This document shows positions 1 to 9,351 of a stretch of DNA of 26,652 bases, piece after piece (the stretch's first letter is position 1; each line of letters starts with the position of its first letter). The notes beneath the pieces were generated by a model. It searched no databases, was not told the DNA's origin, and worked only from the letters and a program-made list of their open reading frames with translations. The translations under genes were made by a program, and so were the position numbers. The stretch is from Cudoniella acicularis (taxonomy: Eukaryota; Ascomycota; Leotiomycetes; Helotiales; Helotiaceae): NCBI GenBank assembly GCA_013054445.1, contig JAAMPI010000752.1, positions 1 through 26,652 on the forward strand. Direction: 5' to 3'.

Positions 1-2130
1 AAGGAGCATGATTCCTTGATAATATTCTAACTTGCGTAGGAACACGGAGACGAGAGAGTTGTGGATATGATCCGTATCGCGCTTGCGTAAAAACACGTCA
101 GCCTCATCGAGAAGAAGCAGAGCGTTCTAATGATCCGTAAGCTCAAAGATAAGAGAAAGCTGCTTCTCGAGCTTTGCTACATCGTGGCTTAGATCCCTAG
201 CTGATATCTGCAAACGTCAGCACTAACAGCAGCATCGCTAAGAGGAACACCTACCGTATAGAGCAGTCTCTGAAGGTGCTCTGATAGTGCTTTAGTAGTC
301 AGCGTCTTGCCAACCCTAGGCGGTCCACTGGCACGTGTGTCAGTGAACTTGGGAAATATAGTTAAAGCTAAGTGCCGTACTAGAAGAGCAGAATCAGACC
401 ACGACCCTTTCCCGTTACAATATCATCAAATGAATAATCCGGTATTTACTATAGATGAGATACTGCGAGAGTTAAGATAAGATTCTTCCGCTTGGAATCT
501 ATCACAAGATGATTCTAAAGTGAGTCGTTCTAGTTAATCTTAGTAATATCGTCAGCTATAAACTCTACTACATGCGATTCGATCGGCTTGATAAACCTCT
601 TATCACTAGACCGGATTCTCATACTACAATCTATCATTTAGACTATAACCTAGAACGGTTAGACTATAAAGGATTAAGTTGTCTTTATCTTGTATATCGA
701 GATCCACGTCGTTGACCTTGGTCGGCCCCTGGCGGTGGAGGCGGACTATCATCAAACTAGCTATCAAGATCGATAGTATTAGAATCACTCCGCCGACTGT
801 TGGCTACCCTGATTATACTTGGCCTAGCATAGTTAGGGTTGATCTTTCGGAACTAGGCTATATCAACCATGATTCTACTCGAGACGGATGTTGCGACCGG
901 CTCTCTTTTAACTACCTGGAACGCTTTACTACTATATTAGAGATGCCGAACGCTTTTCAAAGAGCCGAACTTCTGACCGTACTTAACCAGCTCTACTCTG
1001 ACCTAGTCTGTATTTTCGTAGTATCGTATAGGGAAAACGTCGAGAGAGTTAATAGGCTTTGATCTACAGAATTTCAAAATTCTAGTTTAAATAGAAACTT
1101 ACTAAACACTTTCCTATCGAAATCCACGTAGCGGCCCCTAATATAGAAGTACTCCACGCCATCGGGCGTAGTTCTCTCTTCGCTAAAGTCATATTTGATA
1201 TACCTTGGTTTCTTTATCCCGGGACAAGTGATATAAGCAAACGTATTTGGCTTGAAAAGAGCCTAGAGCAGCTTATATAGGATATCGCTACTTATAAGAA
1301 GCGGTAGCAGACGAATTCTAGTATCCGCGTAGGTTGTCTTAATGTGCTAGATAAGTAAGTCGAGGTGCTTTACACACATTAAGTCGAGAGGATCGGTGCT
1401 ACTTCGGAGCGACTTAAGTTTAGGGAGGTAGTGATATAAGAGATTCTGCTTAACCTAAGCTCAGGTTAGTGGTTAGTTTCACACGGTTAGAGAGGGAGAG
1501 CTTATAGAAGGTTTGTCTTCCTTCACACTAATTCTATAAACGCTCTTCAGAACCGTCCTTAAGACATCTCGTAAGTATTCTGATTTGATATCGATATAGA
1601 CCGTGGCGGCCGATATCTTCTTCTCTAGGATATCTTTATCAGTATATAGGGTTTGTTTAGAGCGAAGATACTAACTAATCCGAGCACGAATGACAAACAC
1701 GTATTGATCGAGCTCATTCGCCTTATTAACTGACTTTGGCGATTCCTCAATTGTGTACTTGTAGGCTTTATCATCCCAACTGATAAGTGCATTACGTTAG
1801 CATGCTTAGACTTGTACGGCATTAAAGATATACACTTCATTAACAGCCTTGAAGTCGAGCTTTGAAGCTCGTGCTAGCGATTCTTTGGATTCAACTTTCT
1901 TTGCTGCGGCGGGCGGAGGAGGTCTATGATTGGCATTGAGAGACCTAAGAATGTCGAAGAATTGTTAGACATACTCTGTAGTCATAACTTGTAAGGATGG
2001 CTGGTTTGTCGGAGGAGCGGAAGTAATCTCTATAGCTATAGCGGCTTTGACTATGTCAATGAACTGCTGGATATTGTTCGGTGTGACAATATGGTCGGAT
2101 GATGGATTCGGGCTGCTCGGTAGTGTGGTT
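1..2130 (-). pseudogene. Decayed AAA+ ATPase gene, DUF7025-type fungal family (cut by window start)
   Basis: Read on the minus strand, pieces of one AAA+ ATPase appear in family order, spread over frames and stops. About 2130-1840 gives an N-terminal stretch ending in RASKLDFKAVNEV. About 1300-1100 gives ALFKPNTFAYITCPG and then GVEYFYIRGRYVDFD, which I recognise as the DUF7025-like region of large fungal AAA proteins. About 450-400 gives DDIVTGKGRGLILL, and 350-300 a Walker A (GPPRVGKTLT, the family's usual second Gly replaced by Arg). A canonical GT..AG intron follows (about 252-207), then a clean stretch to the window edge with Walker B LLLLDEADVFL (about 125-95) and one TAG (127-129) where the family usually has Trp. 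The product would be an ATP-driven remodelling ATPase of unknown target. Many stops and frame changes mean it cannot be made. The family name is from memory; that it is an AAA+ relic is clear. Confidence 0.8.
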
Positions 2131-2309
2131 GGTTATACAAAGGCAAATAAGATTTGAACTATCTTGGTTAAGACTTTCGTTGTTAAAGATTCCTTATCCC
2201 ACCTAAATAGATCGTTAGGAAAGTTTGATTTACACTCCGTTTGAGGTATACTTACTTAGAAGCTCGGGTATCTAAGGCTGAGTATCTTCAGACTTGGCAT
2301 CTTAGGGTA

Positions 2310-3000
2310 TCGTTGGCGACTTCGAGATGAGTTGCTCCACACTATCAATAGCCTCTCTAGGTGATTTCCCGTATTCTAAAAGAAATGATAAAATTTTAGC
2401 TGGGCTATATTTCAGCTCCGGCACCCTGGCAGTAAACTCTTCTGTCAACTGCTCAACTCTCTTGACCTCTCCTTTTGGGTTCCTTACAGCTTTAGGGACC
2501 TTTTCTATCTTCTTCTGCTAGTACGTCCGATTGAGCGTTCTCTAGGAGAGCGATCTTGCCTTTCACAGGCTTGAAGACGATATAAAAAAGGCCAGGTCGT
2601 ATAAGTGCTTCGTCGAGGCGTGTGATGTAATTAGTAGTCATAATCAGGATCTAGCCTTCTTGTGACCCTACACCATCGATGACGTTCAAGAGAGCAGATA
2701 GGGACACCTTTCTAGAGGCAGATTTGCTCTCTTAAGAGGGGGAGTTAGTCGCGATTTAGCGAGAGTCTATTTCAGCGTCTGTAGATCGATTCGAACTGAC
2801 GGCGTCAATGTCTTCTAAAAGAATAACGCAGCGACTTGGAAGCTTGGCGAATAGGCTCTTTAGGCTGGTTTCGCTAATAGCAGAAAGGCTGAGGATATAG
2901 ATATCCAAACCAAAACGACCAGCGATAGACAAGCTTAAACTCGATTTTCTAGTTCTAGGGGGTCCGTATATGTTGGCGGTAAGGGTATATATGGTATAGC
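2310..3000 (-). pseudogene. Decayed BCS1-like AAA ATPase gene fragment
   Basis: Minus-strand reading gives the C-terminal half of a fungal BCS1-like mitochondrial AAA ATPase. Walker A is at about 2970-2941 (YGPPRTRKSSLS; the family consensus GPPGTGKSS has lost both later glycines to Arg). SIAGRFGLDIYILSLS follows, then Walker B CVILLEDIDAV (about 2835-2800), NVIDGV, an in-frame TAG (2651-2653), ILIMTTNYITRLDEALIRPG (sensor 1 and arginine-finger region), and a lid helix with PAKILSFLLEYGKSPREAID (about 2430-2340). Upstream of 3000 the frame dissolves into TpA-rich sequence, so the N-terminal BCS1 domain is unreadable. BCS1 proteins help insert the Rieske protein into complex III, but fungal paralogues are numerous and mostly unstudied. 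The Gly-to-Arg changes and the stop make this inactive. It lies just 5' of the other AAA relic, same strand. Confidence 0.82.
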
Positions 3001-3219
3001 CGTAGTACGCGGTATATAGTATATAGAAGATATATCTATATAGTCGTCGGTAGGCGGCTATAGTGAAGATAGCGGAAGAAGAGTCGACTGTTAGGTCGAG
3101 AGTGATTCAAGTATGTGGAATAATAATATGAATTTGACTTAAAGACTTATCTATCTACAAAGGAATGAGCGGACTATATATACTACAAGTGTAGTTACTA
3201 GAAGCTTCTATAACTTAGA

Positions 3220-3269
3220 AATCAACGCTTATAAATCAACGCTTATAAATCAAAGCTTATAAATCAAAG
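3220..3269. repeat. 14-bp tandem repeat, about 3.6 copies
   Basis: The unit aatcaacgcttata occurs at 3220-3233 and 3234-3247, then with one change (c to a) at 3248-3261, followed by a partial fourth copy to 3269. It lies in the AT-rich block, outside any gene. Confidence 0.9.
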
Positions 3270-3554
3270 AACAATCTAGAAGATTCTACTAAGGTTTAAA
3301 CCTTAAGTTTAGAATAGTGCTTATTACCTAATAATATAATAAATTAGGTATAAAAAAAATTTAAAAATTTAAACGTTAATTTAAGGGTATTAGCTACCTC
3401 TAAAAAATTTTATAATTTTTATATTGAGTAATCTATATATAAATATCTTATATTTTAAATTTCAAAGAATTATATTAAACTTTCGTAAAGTTATAAATAC
3501 CTTAAAATCGCTGTTTTTGGTATAAAAGGGTGGCCCTAATAAGGGGCACGGACT

Positions 3555-3605
3555 TATATCATTATTACGTATATACTTTAAAGTACTACGTAATTATGAT
3601 TATAT
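3555..3605. repeat. Imperfect inverted repeat in AT-rich block
   Basis: The left arm atatcattattacgta and the right arm tacgtaattatgattatat are near reverse complements around a short centre (about 3573-3585). It would form an AT-rich hairpin. It may be chance in such composition. Confidence 0.5.
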
Positions 3606-4339
3606 CATATAGATCTAGATTTAGCTAGTTAGGTTCTAGAATAGCTAATATCCTCGGCTATATTATTATATAATATCGTCATGATTAGTCTAATTCTAGA
3701 CCTAAGGTAGTTAATCCAGAAGGATTATGATGACGTTTATATCGGCATTTAATTAAGCGAGGTTAGCGTATTATTGCTTCATATATACGGCCTATAATCC
3801 TATACTTAGATATTCAAGTCAATCAAGCTCTTTTGATTAAATCAAGCTTCTTTTCACACGTGACCACCTGATTCGCTCTTCCCACCTCTATTTGATCTAT
3901 CATCCAATCAGATCACAGTATCCACATCTTACACTTTTCCCCTACGCCCCGCCCTCATGTATTCGGCTCCGATTATCATGTGTTGTTGGGTTCTTCTATA
4001 CCCGATGCTTCATTTTTCACAGAAATACTTACTAGGTTCACTTTAAAATTTTGATAGTATAGCGGGCAATGAGAAATCTTATTTGTAGTTATTTAAGAAC
4101 TTCATTCTCTGATCCATAATTGAGGTTAATTATACGAAGAAATAATTCGTTGTTTTCTAAATTTGAAGTGATTTTTTGCGATTCTAGGACGTAGAAATCG
4201 ATTAGGCTGGAGCTCTTGTGTAATAATGATGCCGGTCGCGGGAACTAAACTTCTTAGTGCGATGACTAAGTCTAAATAACTTTAAAAAAACAATTTCTCG
4301 ACTCTATTTTGAACAGTCGGATAACAACTCGCAACCATC

Positions 4340-4451
4340 GTATAAGTGGTCAGCTTTTCCTCGAGAACACATTCTTTGAGGTGCTCACAGTAGCATACGA
4401 CTTTACAAATATTGTGTAAGTAGTCGGCCTTTCCTCGAAGCAACGTCCTTT
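4340..4451. repeat. Imperfect direct repeat upstream of the Fic gene
   Basis: A segment of about 38 nt starting at 4340 (gtataagtggtcag, then cttttcctcga) recurs 74 nt later from 4414 (gtgtaagtagtcgg, then cctttcctcga). It ends about 120 nt before the Fic ATG. It could be a duplicated promoter element, but no known site is recognised in it. Confidence 0.6.
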
Positions 4452-4571
4452 CCCAAGCTTCTACTAAGCTGAGTACTCCATTTTGCTGCTGTGAGATATT
4501 ATTAACACTTCACGTGCAGGCTGAACCGAAAGCCCATCACTCAGGAGAAACCCAACCGGGTAGACCTAAAG

Positions 4572-5588
4572 ATGGAAAACTTTCTCTACTCTCAGTCGGT
4601 GTTCGCGATTGAAATGGATGATCAAAATTACGACTGTTTCCACACCTCACTGGATCCGGATGAACTCCTTCAAAAAGCTCAAGGGTATTTCAACGAAATA
4701 CGAGCCTTAACAATGTCCACGTCCCGATATCAAATAGTGTCCTACTTGGAACATGTTCTTTATGCATCCGCGGAATTCATATTCGGCTCCAACTTCATCG
4801 AGAACGCTGGCCTTGATCAAGAAGTGACTCAACGACTGTGCCGAGATATTTTCCTTGGAAACCCCATTCCCTCAGATGCGGAACTTTTAAAGTTTTCAAA
4901 CCGGTAATGAGGACAGGCCGTTAAGTACTTTAAAAGTCGAAAAATCGATCTCAGTCCCAAAAACTTTGAACGCTCCTTGAAAGAAATCGTCCAATACGCA
5001 TTAGCCTGGCAATACCTATCAAAGGAATTTGTTGCTTCAAATGCACCACTGTCTGAAGATATAATTCTTCAGACACACAACTATCTTACCGATGGGATCG
5101 ATGCCTCTGATGGCGATAAATCTTCTTCATACTCGGGGGTTTATCGAACAGAGAGCGTCGGCTCTAAGCTGGCTACCTTCACACCACCCAACCAAGTGCC
5201 ATCAGCCATGAAGTGCTTCGTCAAGGAATTTAATGACGATATCGTCCGGGCGGAAAAAAAGGGCAGTCTCGATCCATATATGCTCGCGGCAAAATATTGC
5301 CACAAATTTGTCAATATCTACCCATTTCTGGATGGCAACAGACGAGCATGTCGGTTAATTCTGAATGGTATACTACTCAAATATACCGGGATTGTTGCTC
5401 CTTTTGGTGGGAATGAGCGTGAAAAAGAGGAATATTTGGAGATTGCGGTTCGTGCTTCGATGGATGAGCAAGTGGCTGAAGATGAGCGATCGAGGGTACC
5501 GTGGGGTGAATTGGCTTCATATATGCTTGGCAAGGGGGTGTCGAAGATGGAAGGTTTGAGAAAGGAGTTGCAGGAACCTAAGGTGTGA
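4572..5588 (+). CDS. Fic-domain protein, catalytic His replaced
   Basis: Two exons are inferred, 4572-4903 and 4955-5588, giving 321 aa. The 51-nt intron (gtaatg...ctcag) removes the adjacent stops taa/tga at 4905-4910 and keeps frame. Without splicing the gene has two nonsense codons. Fic enzymes move AMP or related groups onto target hydroxyls using a His in HPFx(D/E)GNGR. Here the core (residues about 233-241) reads YPFLDGNRR, with catalytic His to Tyr (codon 5319-5321) and a Gly to Arg (5340-5342), so transferase activity is doubtful. The N-terminal half has SNFIEN (residues 73-78), which fits the (S/T)xxxE(G/N) inhibitory motif of class II Fic proteins. The Fic fold is otherwise well kept (SGVYRT, DPYMLAAKYCHKFVNI, RLILNGILLKY). 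Start chosen at the first ATG that keeps the inhibitory region. It could be a pseudoenzyme or an early pseudogene. Confidence 0.8.
4904..4954 (+). other. Inferred 51-nt intron in the Fic gene
   Basis: It runs from gtaatg to ctcag, has a length divisible by three and contains both in-frame stops. The 5' site is not the best fungal consensus and no clear branch site is seen, so nonsense mutation remains the alternative. Confidence 0.5.
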
Positions 5589-6187
5589 AATCCGCCGGAA
5601 TTGCTTAGCTTTTTTTGATTTTTAATCACTTTAATTCAAATGAATACTTAAGTAAAACTAAAAAACCGTCATATACTTCGTTCGTCCCGTTCGTGATACT
5701 ACACAAAACAGTTCAAAGTGATCAACATACAAGTCTCTACCTAGTGACTTGAGAGAAAGTAGAGAGCTCTCTGGGCTTTAATCATTTTCTTTACATGGTA
5801 TCACACTATAAATTTGCGTTTTGTTTTTGAAGTGATTTTCGTTGAGGACACATCGCCGACCGCGAAAGCATTACAATAATTCCTCTACACTTTAAATTTT
5901 TCAATCTATATTAACAATTTATTTACTCACATTTGTCACTCAATTCAAAAAAAAAGGCAAAGTCTTCTTACATCTTATTATTCTAAGTCTACGGTACCTA
6001 GTACCTCCTAAATCCCGGTCCGTCTCGTCATGGTATCGACTATGGACCGAGGTAATACTAAAAAAAATCCACTACGTATCTCTCACACCTCGACGTTGTC
6101 CCTACCTCTCTTCTCGGCCTCCTTTCGTCTTCACGAATCAAGACTTCCATTAAGCAGAACCATCTCCAATAGAGAAGTTCTCATTGC
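5589..6187. other. Intergenic, AT-rich
   Basis: No gene, repeat or RNA recognised. It is AT-rich with several A/T runs and presumably holds the 3' end of the Fic transcript. Confidence 0.6.
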
Positions 6188-6364
6188 CTAACAACCAAAA
6201 AGTGTCTTGAAGAATTTTTGAGTCAAAGGGAGTACGAAGGAATTTGGTGCACACTCCGAACACTTTTTGTGGTAACAGTTCTTACATCGTTGGTTTTTAT
6301 ACCAGCCCATTGCGGTTTTGGTCGTGCCGGGCTTGGGACATTGGCAGCAGATTGTGGAATCCAT
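6188..6364 (-). CDS. Possible tiny Cys-rich zinc-binding-like protein (58 aa)
   Basis: Starting at the ATG at 6364 gives a 58-residue protein beginning MDSTICCQCPKPG and carrying RCKNCYHKKCSEC. The spacing CCxC ... CxxCxHxxCxxC looks like a small zinc-binding module. I recall similar CCxC/CxxCxH patterns in short fungal proteins of unknown function. The frame stays open upstream to an ATG at 6532, but that extension is low-complexity (Thr/His/Tyr/Asn), so the shorter start is preferred. No domain name can be given. The opposite strand is also open over the same bases, but it encodes only Trp/Cys/Phe-rich sequence and looks like a shadow. Confidence 0.4.
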   Translation of the reverse strand: MDSTICCQCPKPGTTKTAMGWYKNQRCKNCYHKKCSECAPNSFVLPLTQKFFKTLFGC

Positions 6365-7506
6365 TTTTTTTTGTTCTGATGTTTCGCTTTTGTTGGTGGC
6401 GGTTCGGGGTGTTGTGTTGTGGCATGTGTGCCAAGTTGTGGGTTTGGTGGTGTGGTGTGTTGTGTTGTAATGTAAATCGTAGTATGAGGTGTAGTTTGGA
6501 TTATATGGAGGAAGAGAAGAAGGAAGGGACAAGAGAACTATTTATACATTTCTGAAAAGTATTGTTTTCAAAATTTACAGATATATTGTTTGGTTCGGGG
6601 GTTTCATGTTAACAAGAGCTATTGTTTTTTTGTTTTGCTTTGATTGTTCATTTTGCAGTGTTTTTAACAACCTCGCCTCACTAACTTGGGTTGGAAATTT
6701 GGGAATAGCATCATATGTTGACACAGACTCTTGGGAAAGGGTTTGAACAGCTAAGCTGCTAATTAGAAGCATTAGGCTTCCAAATTGAAGGCTTTAGTTG
6801 GGAGTTTTATGTTAGGATATAAATATGAGTTTTCCCCATGCACTCCTTTATTGAAGGAGACAAAGAGGTTGACGTCCAAAAGTCCGCATAGTAACACGAA
6901 GTGTTGAAGAAAAGACGAACTCTCTGCGAGATTCATGGAGTAGAGTGATGCTCCGGATAAGAACAGAAGTGAAAAAATTTTCCTTCTAGAAATTTGGAAA
7001 CGAATATCATTTTCCACACATAATTGGTCGATCACGTGAGGTAGGGGGAAATGCCTCCAAATACCGAGGGTTTTGAATCAAGCTAGGGAGGATCCTTACA
7101 CATACCAACTCCTTTAGTTCTCTTCTATCTCTTTATATCACTTGAGTGTGTAATTTTTGGTTCTTATTTTATTATTTTCAAGTGCATCCTACCATCTCGC
7201 TTAAAACTCAATTTAGGGGTGTGAGATCGGGGTTCAAAATATTGTCGAGAAAGCAGTAGCAACTGAAGAATGTAATATCCCGCTTCTAACAACAGAAAGC
7301 GACAGGGAGGCGAAAGTCTTAGTTCCAGTTCTCGACACCCCTCAATGAACCGTATTGATTCTAGAATTGTCTCGAAACTGGAACATATATAAATGCCTAA
7401 CTACCATGCGCATTCTTCCACACCCTCGGAGCTTTTGTCATACTGCATATCTTCCTGAAAAGTATTCACAGAAAATGCATTCAACTCGTCATACCGAAAC
7501 CAAAAC
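6365..7506. other. Intergenic; no supported gene
   Basis: Two short minus-strand frames (6575-6772 and 6772-7035) meet end to end but show no recognisable domain. No repeats or RNA genes seen. It would include upstream sequence for the genes on both sides. Confidence 0.55.
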
Positions 7507-7908
7507 ATGCCGCCAAAGAAGCCAAAGAAGTCAAAGACCCTCAAGTAACCTCCAAAGTAGCCGAATTCATCGCAGCTCAAGGGGATCTCACAACGCTTCT
7601 CAAATATAAATCTCAACAAAAATACTAAGAAATCAGAACCTCAACCCCAAGAAATAATCAAGTCGTGTAAATACTGTCAAGGCGAGCACTGGGACTCGGA
7701 ATGTTCCCAAGCACCCCCAAAAGGTGATAATGATAACCAAACGCAAAATACGAAGAAGCGTACTAGACCATGCCAGTATTTCCAGGGAGAACATTGGGAT
7801 TCAGAGTGCCCCTAGGAAGAGAAAAAGCTGGGGCGGGTTACAAGACCTTGTAAGCTATGCAAATGGTGGCATTGGGATGGTGCTTGTGCTCCCGAGGAAT
7901 CTGAATGA
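7507..7908 (+). pseudogene. Broken zinc-knuckle protein gene (short CX2CX3HX4C knuckles)
   Basis: The reading starts MPPKKPKKSK at 7507. It needs one extra base near the AAA at 7533-7535 and one fewer in the A5 run at 7618-7622 to continue through KVAEFIAAQGDLTTLLKY into the knuckle part. Three knuckles follow: CKYCQGEHWDSEC (7666-7704), a copy with the second Cys changed to Phe (7771-7809), and CKLCKWWHWDGAC (7850-7887). A TAG at 7813-7815 interrupts after knuckle 2, and the frame ends at 7908. With the two indels the length is 134 codons. Zinc knuckles usually bind single-stranded nucleic acid. The downstream neighbour has the same unusual spacing, so the two may be duplicates. The opposite-sign indels near A-runs could be sequencing errors, but the lost Cys and the stop argue for decay. 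Confidence 0.65.
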
Positions 7909-8460
7909 CAATGGATTTTCAAGATTTCACCTGTAACAACCACGTATTGAGAGAACGAAGCATTTGGGGTTGGTGACCCGCGAAGCCCCACTTCAGGATA
8001 AGAATGAAATTAATTTCTTTGTTCAATGGGAGAATGTCTTGAACTTGTTCCGAACTTGACTGGAAGGATTCAGGTTCTTTGGTCTCCTTTGTGCTACCCA
8101 CAAAGAAGTATTGTTTTACACAATGCCATTTTAGTTTCTTTGTGTAAAAATCCACATAATGACCGCACGTCCTTTCAAGACACCTTTCTTCACAATTAAA
8201 ACAAAATTCTTTGATCAAATTATAAGAGATCTATGTTTCCCCCGTCCACTTTCAGAACGAGTATTCAAATTTGCATACACTTCACCACATTGTTCTGGTC
8301 CACCAGACCCAACTTTTCTATTCATTCACTCAAGCAAGTATAGTGAGCATCATATACTAAAGTCAGTTACCTAGTAAGTTCCAAGCCTATTTACCCCAGC
8401 TGAACACTATCACTAGGTTCAAAGTTCAAACTCACTTTACCCCAATCACAACTGTCCAAA
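7909..8460. other. Intergenic, upstream of the knuckle gene
   Basis: No gene is supported. A minus-strand frame at 7919-8218 is Cys-rich (CFNCEERCLERTC) but matches nothing I know. The region presumably carries the promoter of the gene at 8461. Confidence 0.5.
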
Positions 8461-9351
8461 ATGCCTCGAGGACGCGGGGNNAGGGGTAGCAACCAGAATG
8501 GTTCCGCAGGCGGAAACGGAGGACGAGGTAACAATAACAACGGAGGTGGCAGAAACAACAATAATAATAACAATGGCAACCCATACTGCAATCATTGCAA
8601 AAGGAACGGACACAGCACAGCTGATTGTTATAAAAAGAACCAAAACGGCAATGGCAATAGTAATAACCAGAACAACCGCAATAACAACAATCAAAATAAA
8701 AGCAACGTCACAAAAGCATGCTCCAAATGTGGTGGATGGCATTTGGACAAAGACTGCAAGACACCAGAAAAAAACAGTAACGGCCAACCGATCGTATGCA
8801 AACATTGCAAAGGACCTCACTTCAATGCCGCCTGTCCCAGTAAACACGATCCAAACTACACCGGATCCACTAACGGCAATGAATATTCGGCCTCAAACAA
8901 ATCAGCACCGACAGTTGGTGGATATTCCTTGACAATGAGCGGCCTGGTCATAAGACCTTGCTACTACTGTGGCGAGCCACACATCCCTTCCATGTGTCCT
9001 CACAAAGATGTCCTTGCGCCCCAGGTGGATGCGTACGGACCTCCAGTTGTGAGCACTAGTGGGGTTTTCAGTCCCCAGCATCCGGAGAGGTACTATGGTA
9101 TTATACCTGTTTCTCATAGTGATAACCGCTTCACTGATCATGACGATTACGATGAAGACCCCATTGCTCACCATCCATATCGTATTGCAGAGCAACCGCA
9201 ACCAGAATACCCCAATACCGGCCTCTACTTTTACGACGGGCAGACTTTTGGAAGAGGAAACCCACCGCGCGAGTACCATCGACCTCTTGCGAGGCAGGCA
9301 GATGGTGATATTGAAATGGTGGACGTGGACTCTTGTCTATGTTGTGACTGA
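8461..9351 (+). CDS. RGG/Asn-rich protein with four zinc knuckles
   Basis: The 296-aa frame starts at an ATG in good context (ccaaaATGcc). Residues 1-40 are Gly/Arg/Asn-rich (RGG-like, poly-Asn). Four CCHC knuckles follow: Cys43-Cys46-His51-Cys56 has the classic CX2CX4HX4C spacing, while those at 87-99, 113-125 and 167-179 use the shorter CX2CX3HX4C. More Asn/Gln-rich linker lies between the first two. The C-terminal third is acidic and Tyr/Pro-rich and ends DSCLCCD. Low-complexity RGG/N plus knuckles suggests an RNA- or ssDNA-binding protein, perhaps condensate-forming; that is inference. It resembles a Gag nucleocapsid only in the knuckles, with no protease, RT or integrase nearby. Codons 7 and 8 contain two N bases (8480-8481). 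An open in-frame stretch follows the TGA, so the true C-terminus may lie further on. Confidence 0.75.
   Translation: MPRGRGXRGSNQNGSAGGNGGRGNNNNGGGRNNNNNNNGNPYCNHCKRNGHSTADCYKKNQNGNGNSNNQNNRNNNNQNKSNVTKACSKCGGWHLDKDCKTPEKNSNGQPIVCKHCKGPHFNAACPSKHDPNYTGSTNGNEYSASNKSAPTVGGYSLTMSGLVIRPCYYCGEPHIPSMCPHKDVLAPQVDAYGPPVVSTSGVFSPQHPERYYGIIPVSHSDNRFTDHDDYDEDPIAHHPYRIAEQPQPEYPNTGLYFYDGQTFGRGNPPREYHRPLARQADGDIEMVDVDSCLCCD
8480..8481. other. Two undetermined bases (NN)
   Basis: Ambiguous bases inside the start of the knuckle gene, within a G-rich stretch. They mark local assembly uncertainty. Confidence 0.95.

Larger units (their letters stand above)
3001..4571. other. Gene-free AT-rich, RIP-like block and Fic upstream region
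   Basis: No supportable gene. About 3000-3850 is dominated by TpA and A/T runs with almost no CpG or long open frames, matching sequence degraded by RIP. From about 3850 to 4571 the composition becomes ordinary. This part holds a CCAAT motif (about 3904) and an imperfect direct repeat before the Fic start. The boundary with the AAA relics is gradual, that with the Fic region fairly sharp. Confidence 0.75.

Noticed and set aside
679..1062. Plus-strand open frame of 127 codons
   Set aside because: It is the shadow of the minus-strand AAA relic (the opposite strand gives KINPNYARPS-type sequence of that family).
6244..6555. Plus-strand frame opposite the tiny Cys-rich gene
   Set aside because: Trp/Cys/Phe-rich low-complexity sequence with no domain; explained by G/T-rich sequence of the complementary strand.
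7919..8218. Minus-strand Cys-rich frame (CFNCEERCLERTC)
   Set aside because: Cysteine spacing fits no known family, and no splice or homologous context supports it.
8446..8847. Minus-strand hydrophobic frame that mimics membrane helices
   Set aside because: It is the complement of the Asn-rich AAC/AAT repeats of the knuckle gene, which read as Val/Ile on the other strand.
8461..9351. Retrotransposon Gag
   Set aside because: Only the knuckles match; there are no LTRs, protease, reverse transcriptase or integrase in the flanks.
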